A stretch of DNA of 64,000 bases from CAZSSH01 sp964609825 (GTDB lineage: Bacteria > Verrucomicrobiota > Lentisphaeria > Victivallales > Victivallaceae): NCBI GenBank assembly GCA_964609825.1, contig CAZSSH010000009.1, positions 124,001-188,000 of the forward strand. Direction: 5' to 3'. The notes beneath the pieces are model-generated. The model was given only the letters and a program-made list of their open reading frames with translations. It searched no databases and was not told the DNA's origin. The translations under genes were made by a program, and so were the position numbers. Shown here piece by piece: positions 51,172 to 59,578 of this stretch; position 1 is the first letter of the stretch; every line of letters begins with the position of its first letter.

Positions 51172-53390
51172 AGCACCTTCCCGAATTGCTTGCTCCCGCC
51201 GGGACTCCTGCTTCGGCCTTGGCCGCTTATGACGCCGGGGCTGACGCGGTGTATGCCGGGCTGGCCAAATTCAACGCCCGTGAGCGCGGCGAAAATTTCA
51301 CCCCCGAAACCATGGCCGGGATGATCCGCCACGCGCACAAGCTTAATAAAAAGTTTTACGTGACGCTCAATACCTTGGTCAAAGAGACCGAGCTTCCGGA
51401 GTTGGCCGAATATTTGGCGATGCTCGATGAGATGTCGCCGGACGCCTTGATTGTGCAAGATTTGGGCGTGCTGCGCCTTGCCCGCGAGTTTTTCCCCAAC
51501 CTTACGTTGCATGCCTCGACCCAGATGGGGTTTCACAACTCCGCCGGGATTGCGTTGGCGCAGTCATTGGGGGTCAAACGTGTGATTTTGGAGCGCCAGT
51601 TGAGCTTGGAGGAAGTGACCGAAATTTCGAAAAAGAGCCCGTTGGAGCTCGAAGTCTTTGTTCACGGTTCTTTGTGCTGCAGCCTCTCGGGCGCCTGCTT
51701 GCTCTCCTCTTATCTGGGTGGTTACAGCGGCAACCGCGGCAAGTGCAAACAGCCGTGTCGCCGCCGTTATTATACCAACCGGGGCAACGGTTTCTTCTTT
51801 TCGCCGCAGGATCTGTGCACGATTGACATGATTGGCGAACTTAAGAAGCTTAAGCTGGCCTCGCTCAAAATCGAGGGCCGTTTGCGTCAGCCGGATTATG
51901 TCTTGTCGGTGGTCGGCGCTTACCGGCTGCTGCTGGACGCTTCTGAGGCCGAATTTCCGAAACTTCTGGGCGAGGCGCGCAATTTGCTGAGCAAAAGCTG
52001 CGGGCGCAAATGGTCCACCGGGTTTTATCAGCCGGAGGCCGTCAAAGGCTTGATTTCGCACGATTCCTTCGGCGCTACCGGGGTGCTCTGCGGTCAGGTC
52101 GACGAGCTCCGCGACAACGGGTTTACCTTGACCGCCAAAAAGCGGCTGTTTCTCGGCGACCGCGTTCGTGTCCAGCCGATGTCCGGCGACGAGGGCCCGG
52201 CTCTGACCATCACCAAAATGTTTGTCAACAACCAATTGGCCAAAAAAGCGCTGCCCGGCGACCGGGTGACGATTTTGTGTGACAAGATGATGCCCGAGCG
52301 CGGCTTGTTGTTTAAAATCGGCGAGAGTTTCGGCGACTACACCGCGCGGGTCAATGCCTTGCCCAAAAGCAAGGTCAAGCTTGACTTGGAGGTAACTTTT
52401 GCCGACGGCGGGATGACTGTCGCGCTTAAAAACGGTTTGCTTGATTTGTGGCGCAAGCCCGTCGAGCTGGCCGCCGCCAAGTCGCGCAGTCTGACTTTGG
52501 CTGATCTCGCGGCTAAATTTGCCGCGGTTGACTCGGAAGTGTTTGAGCTGGGCAGTCTTAATGGCAAAGTTCCCGCCAATGTGTTTTTACCGGCGAGCGT
52601 ATTAAAGTCGCTTCGCCGCGAGTATTTTGATTACCTCAAAAGCAATCTCAAGGCCGAAGGCGTCTTCAAAGCTTCGCTCGAAAAGGTCGAGAAATTCCGC
52701 AAAATGTACGAAAAGCTCAAGGCCGATTACGCGTTGCCAGAGCTTCTCACGGAGACCGTTGCGTTGCGTCCCAATGGGGCCGAGCCGGCCAACCGCAAGG
52801 CGATCCGCGCCAACTTGGTCTATGAGTGCAACAAGCTCACCGACGAGGCGATTTTGCCCGAGTTTTGCCCGGAGAACCGCTTGGAGTCGGTGCAAAAAGC
52901 GATCAAGGCCGCTTATCAGTCAAACATTCGCCGTTTCCGCGTGACATCGCTTTATGGCTTGGTGTTGCTGAAAGATTATAACGATGTGACCGTTTCGGTA
53001 TCGGCACCGCTCCCTGTGTGCAACTCGATGGCGGTGCTGGAGTTGACCAAATATAACGCGGCCAAAGTGATGGCGCATTTGGAGCTCGAGAAAGCCGCGA
53101 TTTTGGCACTGCAGGCCAAGTCGCCGCTGCCCTTGGAGCTTTACCGCTACGGCCGCCCGGTGCTGCTGGTGAGCCGCGCCGAGTTGCCGGTGGACGGCGA
53201 GATCAAGGACGCGCGCGGCAATGTTTTTGTCGTCCGTTACGACGGCAAGGCCAAGCTCTCGCGGGTCTATGCGTCCTCGATCATCTCGGTGCCGCGTTTG
53301 GCCGGGATGTATGACTTTTATGATCTCACCAACGCCCACTGGGGGAGCGAGGACACCGGTACTTTTAACTTCGACGGCGCGCTGCTGTAA
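51168..53390 (+). CDS. U32 family peptidase/hydroxylase (RlhA/YhbU-like)
   Basis: This is a 740-aa U32-family protein. The N-terminal barrel has ELLAPAGTPASALAAYDAGA and ADAVYAGLAKFNARE. The signature VFVHGSLCCSLSGACLLSSY is followed by GGYSGNRGKCKQPCRRRY (residues ~160-200), whose four Cys bind an iron-sulfur cluster in characterised relatives. Longer members such as RlhA have an extra domain as here. Family members modify 23S rRNA or tRNA, or act in ubiquinone synthesis, rather than being true peptidases. The exact reaction is not decided. It is coupled to the lipoprotein gene. Confidence 0.92.
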   Translation: MKHLPELLAPAGTPASALAAYDAGADAVYAGLAKFNARERGENFTPETMAGMIRHAHKLNKKFYVTLNTLVKETELPELAEYLAMLDEMSPDALIVQDLGVLRLAREFFPNLTLHASTQMGFHNSAGIALAQSLGVKRVILERQLSLEEVTEISKKSPLELEVFVHGSLCCSLSGACLLSSYLGGYSGNRGKCKQPCRRRYYTNRGNGFFFSPQDLCTIDMIGELKKLKLASLKIEGRLRQPDYVLSVVGAYRLLLDASEAEFPKLLGEARNLLSKSCGRKWSTGFYQPEAVKGLISHDSFGATGVLCGQVDELRDNGFTLTAKKRLFLGDRVRVQPMSGDEGPALTITKMFVNNQLAKKALPGDRVTILCDKMMPERGLLFKIGESFGDYTARVNALPKSKVKLDLEVTFADGGMTVALKNGLLDLWRKPVELAAAKSRSLTLADLAAKFAAVDSEVFELGSLNGKVPANVFLPASVLKSLRREYFDYLKSNLKAEGVFKASLEKVEKFRKMYEKLKADYALPELLTETVALRPNGAEPANRKAIRANLVYECNKLTDEAILPEFCPENRLESVQKAIKAAYQSNIRRFRVTSLYGLVLLKDYNDVTVSVSAPLPVCNSMAVLELTKYNAAKVMAHLELEKAAILALQAKSPLPLELYRYGRPVLLVSRAELPVDGEIKDARGNVFVVRYDGKAKLSRVYASSIISVPRLAGMYDFYDLTNAHWGSEDTGTFNFDGALL

Positions 53391-53405
53391 AAACGGTCGC
53401 AAGCC

Positions 53406-53506
53406 GACTTCGATAAAAAAATCTCTATAGGCTTTACGGTGGCTGTTACCTTATATATAATACGGGTCAAAACGACCGGTCTGCCCTGACTTCGATAAAA
53501 AAATCT
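53406..53506. repeat. 19-base direct repeat upstream of nifJ
   Basis: GACTTCGATAAAAAAATCT occurs twice, at 53406-53424 and 53488-53506, with partly similar flanks. The repeats bracket the first nifJ promoter-like element. They could be activator sites or a small local duplication. Confidence 0.75.
53433..53461 (+). promoter_or_regulatory. Putative nifJ promoter P1
   Basis: TTTACG, a 17-base spacer and a perfect TATAAT. Confidence 0.5.
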
Positions 53507-53517
53507 TTAAAAAAAAC

Positions 53518-53546
53518 TTGCAAAATGCCAATCAAAGGTGTAAATT
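53518..53546 (+). promoter_or_regulatory. Putative nifJ promoter P2
   Basis: TTGCAA, a 17-base spacer and TAAATT. The -10 box lies inside the palindrome at 53537-53555, so a bound repressor would block it. Confidence 0.5.
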
Positions 53547-53555
53547 ATTTACACC
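53537..53555. promoter_or_regulatory. Operator-like palindrome at the nifJ promoter
   Basis: GGTGTAAA-TTA-TTTACACC is a perfect 8-3-8 palindrome covering the P2 -10 box and the predicted start. The layout is like Rex-type redox operators, but the bases differ from the common consensus. Confidence 0.65.
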
Positions 53556-53606
53556 CGAGTTATTTTTTTCTTATTAAGCCAATTTTACGATAAAAATGGA
53601 GGAATC

Positions 53607-56600
53607 ATGGCAAAGAAAATGCAAACCATCGACGGTAATTACGCCGCCGCGTATGTCGCCTACGCTTTCAGCGAAGTAGCGGCGATCTACCCGATCACAC
53701 CGTCCTCGACGATGGGTGAGTATGCCGACATTTGGGCCAGCCAAGGTCTCAAAAACATGTTCGGCGAAAAAGTTGAAGTCTCCGAAATGCAGTCCGAAGC
53801 GGGTGCCGCCGGCGCCGTCCACGGCTCCTTGAGTGCTGGCGCTCTCACGACCACGTTTACCGCCAGCCAGGGCCTCTTGCTCATGATCCCCAATATGTAC
53901 AAGATCGCCGGCGAAATGCTTCCGACCGTATTTCACGTTTCCGCCCGCGCTCTCGCCGCCCAGTCGTTGTCGATCTTCGGCGACCACTCCGACGTGATGA
54001 GCTGCCGCGCCACCGGTTATGCCATGACCTCCGCCGCCAGCATTCAGGAAACCCACGATTTGGCCTTGGTTGCCCATTTGGCGACCCTTGAGAGCGAAAT
54101 TCCGTTCCTCGCCTTTTTTGACGGGTTCCGTACTTCTCACGAAATCCAAAAGATCGAGCTTTTGGACTACAGCGACATGAAGTCGTTGCTCGATATGAAG
54201 TATGTCGAGCGCTTCCGCAACCGCGCGCTGCGTCCCGATGCACCTTACGCCAAAATGGCCGCTCAAAACCCCGACGTTTACTTCCAGGGCCGCGAAACCA
54301 CCAACAAGCAGTATGCCGATCTTCCGGCCCTCGTTCAGAAATACATGGACAAAGTCGCCGCCGTCACCGGCCGCAAGTTGAACTTGTTTGACTATGTCGG
54401 CGCTGCCGATGCCAAAGAAGTGATCATCGCCATGGGCTCCGGCTGCGAAACCATCGAGGAAGCCATCGGCTACCTCAACAGCAAAGGTCACAAATACGGC
54501 TTGCTCAAAGTCCGTCTGTATCGCCCGTTTGCCGTGGATTACTTCCTCAAAGCGTTGCCCAAGACCGTCAAAAAAATCGCCGTTTTGGACCGCTGCAAAG
54601 AGCCGGGCGCTTACGGCGAACCTTTGTTCCTCGACGTCAAAGCCGCCTTGTACGACTCCGATATCAAAGTTGTCGGCGGTCGTTTCGGCTTGGCCAGCAA
54701 AGAATTCACCCCCTCGATGGTCTTGGCTGTGTACAAGCACTTGGAGGGTAAATGCACCCATAACTTCACCGTCGGGATCAACGACGACGTCACCAACCTC
54801 TCGTTGCCGGTGACCGAAGAAATCATCACCGAGCCCGCCGGCACCACCGCCTGCATGTTTTGGGGTCTCGGCGCTGACGGTACCGTCGGCTCCAACAAAA
54901 ACTCGATCAAAATCATCGGCGACAACACCGATAAATTCGTCCAGGCCTATTTCGTCTACGACTCCAAAAAGTCGGGCGGGATTACCATCTCCCACTTGCG
55001 TTTCGGCGACAGCCCGATCAAATCGCAGTACACCATTACCTCGCCAAACTTTGTCGCCTGCCACAACGCCGCTTACGTCGGCCGTTATGACATGCTTGCC
55101 GGCATCGTCGAGGGCGGTACTTTCCTTTTGAACAGCGAATTGCCCGCCGACAAGGTCTTTGAGAGCTTCACCAAGGATATGCAGGAAACCATCATTAAGA
55201 AGAAAATCAACGTCTATACCATCGACGCGTTGAAGATCTCCATGGATGCCGGTTTGGGCGCGCGCATCAACACCGTGATGCAGGTTTGCTTCTTTGCTCT
55301 CGCCAAGATCATCCCGCAGGACCAGGCCATCGGCTACATCAAAAAAGCGATCGAAAAGACCTTCAAAAAGAAGGGTGACGAAGTTGTCGCCAAAAATATC
55401 AAGTGCGTGGACAACGCTCTTGCCAATCTCAAAAAAGTCGAAGTCCCCGCCAAAGTCGGCAAATTTTTTGTTCCGCCGACCCTGATCAGCGCCGACGCCG
55501 GCGACTTTGCCAACAAACTTTTGAAGCCGATCCTCCACCAGCAGGGCGACAACATCCCCGTTTCGGCGATGTCCTACGACGGCTCGATGCCGATCGCGAC
55601 CAGCAAATTGGAAAAACGCGGCATCGCTCCCAAAGTACCCAAATGGGATTCGGCCAAGTGTATCCAGTGCAACCAGTGCGTAATGGCTTGCCCGCACGCC
55701 GCGATTCGCTCCAAGCTGATCAAGTCCGCCGATTTGGCCAACAAACCGGCCAAATTTGAAACCGTCCCGGCCAAAGCGGTCAAAGAGCCCGATTTGCAGT
55801 ACCGTCTGCAAGTTTATTGCGAAGACTGCACCGGTTGCGGCGTCTGCGTCGAAACCTGCCCGGCCAAAGAAAAGGCGATCACCCTCGTGCACATGCCCGA
55901 AGAGCGCGCCAACGGCCAGGTCGAAAATGCCAAATTCTTTGACGAGTTGCCCGACAATGTCATGGGCGGCCTCACTGCCGAAAACGTCAAGGGTTCGCAG
56001 TTCCTGATGCCGTACTTTGAGTTCTCCGGCGCCTGCGCCGGCTGCGGTGAAACTCCGTATGTCAAACTCATCTCCCAGCTGTACGGCAACCGCATGATCG
56101 TGGCCAACGCCACCGGCTGCTCCTCGATCTACGGCGGCTCCTTCCCGTCGCTGCCCTACTGCAAAGACAAGCAGGGCCGCGGTCCGGCCTGGGCCAACTC
56201 GCTCTTTGAAGACAACGCCGAGTACGGCTACGGGATGCGTCTCGCCGTCGACTCCAACCGCAATCAGCTGTTGACCAACGTCAAGCGCGCCCTCGAGTTG
56301 GGCGTCTGCTGCGACGAATTCAAGGCGGCCTTGGAGTACGCGGTTGCCAACTGGAGCGCCACCGGCAGCGAAGCTTTGGACAACCAGAGCAAGATCGCCG
56401 GCATGCTTGATAAAGCGATTGCCAAAGCCAGCGGTGAGCTCAAGGAAGTTCTCGCCAAGATTCAGGAATTGAAAGACTACTTCGTCGACAAATCCGTCTG
56501 GATCTTCGGCGGTGACGGCTGGGCTTATGACATCGGTTTCGGCGGCCTTGATCACGTTGTGGCGCAAAACCGCAATGTCAACATCCTCGTGCTTGACACT

Positions 56601-57128
56601 GAAGTATACTCCAACACCGGCGGTCAGGCCTCCAAGTCGACCCCGATCGGCGCCGTGGCCTTGTTTGCCAACGCCGGGATGCGTTTGACCAAAAAGAACC
56701 TCGGCTTCATGTGCATGAGCTACGGCAACGTTTACGTCGCCTCGATCTCCATGGGCGCCAACCGTCAGCAGACCTTGCAGGCGATCCGCGAAGCGGAAGC
56801 CTACAATGGCCCGTCGATCATTTTGGCCTACGCCCCCTGTATCGCGCACGGGATCGATATGTCCAAGAGCCAGACCGAAGCCAAGCGCGCGGTCGAAGCC
56901 GGCTACTGGCCCTTGTATCGCTTTAACCCGACCGATACCCAGGCTCCCTTCAAATGGGAAACCAAAGAAGCGACTGCGAGCTTCCAGGAGTTCATCCGCA
57001 GCGAAAACCGCTATCGTCAGCTGTTTAAGACCGCTCCGGGGGATGCCGAAGCGTTGCTGGCCAAGGCGGAAGCCGATGCCAAACGCCGCATGACCTTCCT
57101 CAAGGACTTGGGCGGCGTGATGAAGTAA
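53607..57128 (+). CDS. nifJ: Pyruvate:ferredoxin (flavodoxin) oxidoreductase
   Basis: This is a 1173-aa single-chain PFOR: pyruvate + CoA + oxidised ferredoxin to acetyl-CoA + CO2 + reduced ferredoxin. Domains in order: pyrimidine domain (IDGNYAAAYVAYAFSEVAAI, ITPSSTMGEYADIW), domain II (KLNLFDYVGAADAKEVIIAM), gamma domain (LGADGTVGSNKNSIKIIGDN), the ferredoxin domain with CIQCNQCVMACPHA (residues ~686-699) and CTGCGVCVETCPAKEKAI (~743), and the thiamine-diphosphate domain (FGGDGWAYDIGFGGLDHVVA, EVYSNTGGQ). The extra cluster Cys near CAGCGETPY are present. Highly biased codons suggest strong expression; it is a central fermentation enzyme. Confidence 0.99.
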   Translation: MAKKMQTIDGNYAAAYVAYAFSEVAAIYPITPSSTMGEYADIWASQGLKNMFGEKVEVSEMQSEAGAAGAVHGSLSAGALTTTFTASQGLLLMIPNMYKIAGEMLPTVFHVSARALAAQSLSIFGDHSDVMSCRATGYAMTSAASIQETHDLALVAHLATLESEIPFLAFFDGFRTSHEIQKIELLDYSDMKSLLDMKYVERFRNRALRPDAPYAKMAAQNPDVYFQGRETTNKQYADLPALVQKYMDKVAAVTGRKLNLFDYVGAADAKEVIIAMGSGCETIEEAIGYLNSKGHKYGLLKVRLYRPFAVDYFLKALPKTVKKIAVLDRCKEPGAYGEPLFLDVKAALYDSDIKVVGGRFGLASKEFTPSMVLAVYKHLEGKCTHNFTVGINDDVTNLSLPVTEEIITEPAGTTACMFWGLGADGTVGSNKNSIKIIGDNTDKFVQAYFVYDSKKSGGITISHLRFGDSPIKSQYTITSPNFVACHNAAYVGRYDMLAGIVEGGTFLLNSELPADKVFESFTKDMQETIIKKKINVYTIDALKISMDAGLGARINTVMQVCFFALAKIIPQDQAIGYIKKAIEKTFKKKGDEVVAKNIKCVDNALANLKKVEVPAKVGKFFVPPTLISADAGDFANKLLKPILHQQGDNIPVSAMSYDGSMPIATSKLEKRGIAPKVPKWDSAKCIQCNQCVMACPHAAIRSKLIKSADLANKPAKFETVPAKAVKEPDLQYRLQVYCEDCTGCGVCVETCPAKEKAITLVHMPEERANGQVENAKFFDELPDNVMGGLTAENVKGSQFLMPYFEFSGACAGCGETPYVKLISQLYGNRMIVANATGCSSIYGGSFPSLPYCKDKQGRGPAWANSLFEDNAEYGYGMRLAVDSNRNQLLTNVKRALELGVCCDEFKAALEYAVANWSATGSEALDNQSKIAGMLDKAIAKASGELKEVLAKIQELKDYFVDKSVWIFGGDGWAYDIGFGGLDHVVAQNRNVNILVLDTEVYSNTGGQASKSTPIGAVALFANAGMRLTKKNLGFMCMSYGNVYVASISMGANRQQTLQAIREAEAYNGPSIILAYAPCIAHGIDMSKSQTEAKRAVEAGYWPLYRFNPTDTQAPFKWETKEATASFQEFIRSENRYRQLFKTAPGDAEALLAKAEADAKRRMTFLKDLGGVMK

Positions 57129-57154
57129 GCGACAAGCTTATTTGTCAACTGCAA

Positions 57155-57187
57155 CCGTCCCGGAGGCTACTCCGGGACGGTTTTTTT
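57155..57187 (+). terminator. Intrinsic terminator of nifJ
   Basis: An 11-base stem (CCGTCCCGGAG / CTCCGGGACGG) with loop GCTA, then seven T, 26 bases after the stop. Confidence 0.95.
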
Positions 57188-57258
57188 AACAGAATGTGGC
57201 AAAAGACAGTTTTGCAATTGCCGCAATTGAAAACAAAATTACTGTGGTTCGGCCTTTT

Positions 57259-58056
57259 ATGAATTTTGACGACCTTGACTTGTTTCAAAATATCCCGGAG
57301 GAGACCCCGGCGGCAAAAACGCTCTCGTTAAAGGAGTTGCGGCAGCTTTGTCTCGGTTTTGTGGGCTCGCTGCGGCCGGATGCGCTGGCTGCCGACGTTC
57401 CCAGCCGCAACAAGCGCTCGCCGGTGACGGCGGCCGGTTTTTTCGCCGGGCGCAAAGGGGTGGCCAAAACCGTGATCGCGGTCTTGTACACCAAGCGCGA
57501 GCACTGTTTCAACGAGTGCGTCAAAACCCAAAAAATGCTGGATAAAATCAAAGCGCTGACTCAGGATAAATTATCCTTGGAGTCGGAAATCCGCCTCCGC
57601 GAGCCGGAGCTGGCCTCGAGTGACGACCTTTTTACCCAGTTTCGCACGTGGAACTATCGGGCGAGCACCAACATTGACTACCATAAAGTCTGTGAAAAAA
57701 TCCGCAAGCTTCAGGAAATTTTGCACAACGGGAGCAAGTTAAATTATATCTCCGGCAACCGACTCGCCGACCAGTGTTATCTGGCCGTCCCCGAGCTCTT
57801 GATCATGCCGGAGGAGATCATGCCCGACTGGGGGTTGGTCTATTTGCGCAATGACGGCAGCTTCCAAATCGTCAAAGACGCGCCGTACCTCGACTCCCCC
57901 CCGGAGCAACGCACCAAGCTCGGGCTTAAAATCGCCCGTGCGGCGATCCGGGCAGTCGAATTCTGCCACGGCCTTGAAATCACCTCCGGTGAGCTCAAAA
58001 TCCGCCGTATTCCCCGCAAACGCGCCGTCCTTCATGACATTGCGCTGGGCGATTAA
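57259..58056 (+). CDS. Unknown protein, possible PD-(D/E)XK-like fold
   Basis: This is about 265 aa from ATG at 57259; a GTG at 57196 would add 21 residues but lies only 9 bases after the nifJ terminator T run. No clear ribosome site precedes either start. TTGCAA and a weak AAAATT 17 bases apart at 57213-57241 would make the ATG transcript almost leaderless. The protein has LKELRQLCLGFVGSLRPDAL near its start, a helical middle (LDKIKALTQDKLSLESEIRL) and a C-terminal part with ADQCYLAVPELLIMPE and DWGLVYLRNDGSFQIV, reminiscent of MmcB-like nuclease folds. The catalytic signature is not clear. Function unknown. Confidence 0.75.
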   Translation: MNFDDLDLFQNIPEETPAAKTLSLKELRQLCLGFVGSLRPDALAADVPSRNKRSPVTAAGFFAGRKGVAKTVIAVLYTKREHCFNECVKTQKMLDKIKALTQDKLSLESEIRLREPELASSDDLFTQFRTWNYRASTNIDYHKVCEKIRKLQEILHNGSKLNYISGNRLADQCYLAVPELLIMPEEIMPDWGLVYLRNDGSFQIVKDAPYLDSPPEQRTKLGLKIARAAIRAVEFCHGLEITSGELKIRRIPRKRAVLHDIALGD

Positions 58057-58160
58057 CATTTTTTATTATGTTTTCCTGCTAAATCAATACGTTATGGTTA
58101 TTTTTCGATAACTGTAATTTCTCCTGTTTTTATTTTCATTGATTTGTAATTAATTTATAT

Positions 58161-58191
58161 TTGAAATATATTCTAAATAAATATATATAAT
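58161..58191 (+). promoter_or_regulatory. Putative promoter for the AT-rich coiled-coil gene
   Basis: TTGAAA and TATATA (17-base spacer) or TATAAT (19-base spacer) in a very AT-rich gap. A 13-base direct repeat TAATTAATTTATA (58147-58159 and 58188-58200) flanks it. Confidence 0.4.
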
Positions 58192-58216
58192 TAATTTATA
58201 AATAGGGGAGATAATC

Positions 58217-59317
58217 ATGCGGAAAAGTAGTGATAAAGATAATAAAATTGACGATGCCGAGAGACTGAGGGAAAAAAATACACGTCTTTATGATTTTCTT
58301 GCCAACATGAGAATGTACAAGTTTTTTTATATGATGTCTATTTTTGTTCTTTTGGGTTTTGCACTATTTTGGTGTATTGATTACTTTGGATTTTTGCCAA
58401 TGACTAAATTCAAAATAGTATATATTTATGTTGATAGTTTACCGACAGATGCTCAAACACTGAATGATATATTTGATCACCATTATACTCACATGTTGGC
58501 AACAATGGGGATATTGCTTAGTCTTTTTGGATTAGGGTTACCCACGGTATCATATTTTTATCAAAGAGTGAGCTTAAGAGATGAACGGGAAGCTATTCTA
58601 AAGGAAATTGATTTGAGTTTGAATAGCTTGAAAAAAAGAATTAAAAAGACTGAGATTGATCAAAATACAGAATTTGATACAATCAAAGAAAATATTTGTT
58701 CTTCATTTGAAACAGCCAATAATAATATTAAATCAACCAGAGAAACATTATCAAAAAGTATACAGCAATCGCGTGAAGATTTGAAAACGATGCAAGAGTC
58801 AACTCAAAATCAATTACACGAATTGCAAAAAGAGAAATCGGCTCTAGAAAATGAAATTAGAAATCATCAAGACAAAATTCAGGAAATGACTGGAACTCTC
58901 GCTGATTTGATTGAAAAACATAAAACAAAAATGCAAGAACATGACAACGAAATTTCAAAGACTCAAAGTAATAACGATTTTACTTTTGGGTATTTTGCAC
59001 AGCAATTTGGAAATTTATGTGTAAATGATAAAATTTCAGATGCAACCTCATATTTCATTATTGCTGCAAAATATTTTTCTAAAATGCGAAAGGCTAGAGC
59101 AATAATATGTTTGAAAGATGCATTGAGGTGTATCAACAAGATTGGCAGCAAATCATTGTCCAATAATACCTTTGAATTTCATGGCGAAAATTTTCAAGTG
59201 ATTAAAGACAATATGTCTTCAGACGAAGATGCAATGAAGTTGTTGGACGACTTGAAGAAAGAAATAGAACGGGTAAAAAAAGATACCGTCAAAGCTCCTG
59301 AGGGAAACAAAGAGTAA
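58217..59317 (+). CDS. Membrane-anchored coiled-coil protein, AT-rich, likely acquired
   Basis: This encodes a 366-aa protein with two membrane helices (residues ~36-54, FYMMSIFVLLGFALFWCIDY; ~95-112, TMGILLSLFGLGLPTVSYFY). A long coiled coil follows from ~120 to ~255, including EKSALENEIRNHQDKIQEMT. A helical C-terminal domain (SYFIIAAKYFSKMRKARAII) ends in a charged tail. The gene is far richer in A/T and in AAA, ATT and GAA codons than its neighbours, which points to recent transfer. No family is recognised; the layout (two spans, coiled coil, helical tail) is like sensor or scaffold proteins in some defence and septum systems. A GGGGAG site precedes the ATG. Confidence 0.85.
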   Translation: MRKSSDKDNKIDDAERLREKNTRLYDFLANMRMYKFFYMMSIFVLLGFALFWCIDYFGFLPMTKFKIVYIYVDSLPTDAQTLNDIFDHHYTHMLATMGILLSLFGLGLPTVSYFYQRVSLRDEREAILKEIDLSLNSLKKRIKKTEIDQNTEFDTIKENICSSFETANNNIKSTRETLSKSIQQSREDLKTMQESTQNQLHELQKEKSALENEIRNHQDKIQEMTGTLADLIEKHKTKMQEHDNEISKTQSNNDFTFGYFAQQFGNLCVNDKISDATSYFIIAAKYFSKMRKARAIICLKDALRCINKIGSKSLSNNTFEFHGENFQVIKDNMSSDEDAMKLLDDLKKEIERVKKDTVKAPEGNKE

Positions 59318-59408
59318 TTTGTAGCTCGATGATAACTGATCATAGTAGATTATCTGCATTGAGGGGACGCCTTTGCAATAAAAAGTGAAAAATATTTCCC
59401 GGGCGGGA
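59318..59408. other. Non-coding gap before the permease promoter
   Basis: Nothing recognisable is seen between the AT-rich gene and the permease promoter. Base composition returns to the GC-richer background here. Confidence 0.5.
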
Positions 59409-59437
59409 TTGACAAAGCGGGCGAGGCGCGGTAATTT
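59409..59437 (+). promoter_or_regulatory. Putative promoter of the permease-EIIA gene
   Basis: TTGACA, a 17-base spacer and TAATTT. The start near 59444 leaves a ~135-base leader, which argues against any start codon upstream of 59579. Confidence 0.7.
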
Positions 59438-59578
59438 ATGGTGCGCATTACGGGAGTTGCCCGGTGCGCCGGATCAAATTACCAAACTGGATTGATCCCG
59501 AAAAGGAAATCTGCCGTTTCTTTCCGTTCGGCAAACGGCGCATTCCCTTTTGGGCGCAATCGGAAAGGACTTGCTGTG

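Noticed and set aside
53574..56849. 1091-codon antisense frame in nifJ
   Set aside because: Shadow of nifJ; no start signals, and nifJ has all family motifs.
59438..59578. Upstream extension of the permease with 47 extra residues
   Set aside because: It would start inside a well-formed promoter and adds residues with no membrane or family character; ATG 59579 has an AAAGGA site.
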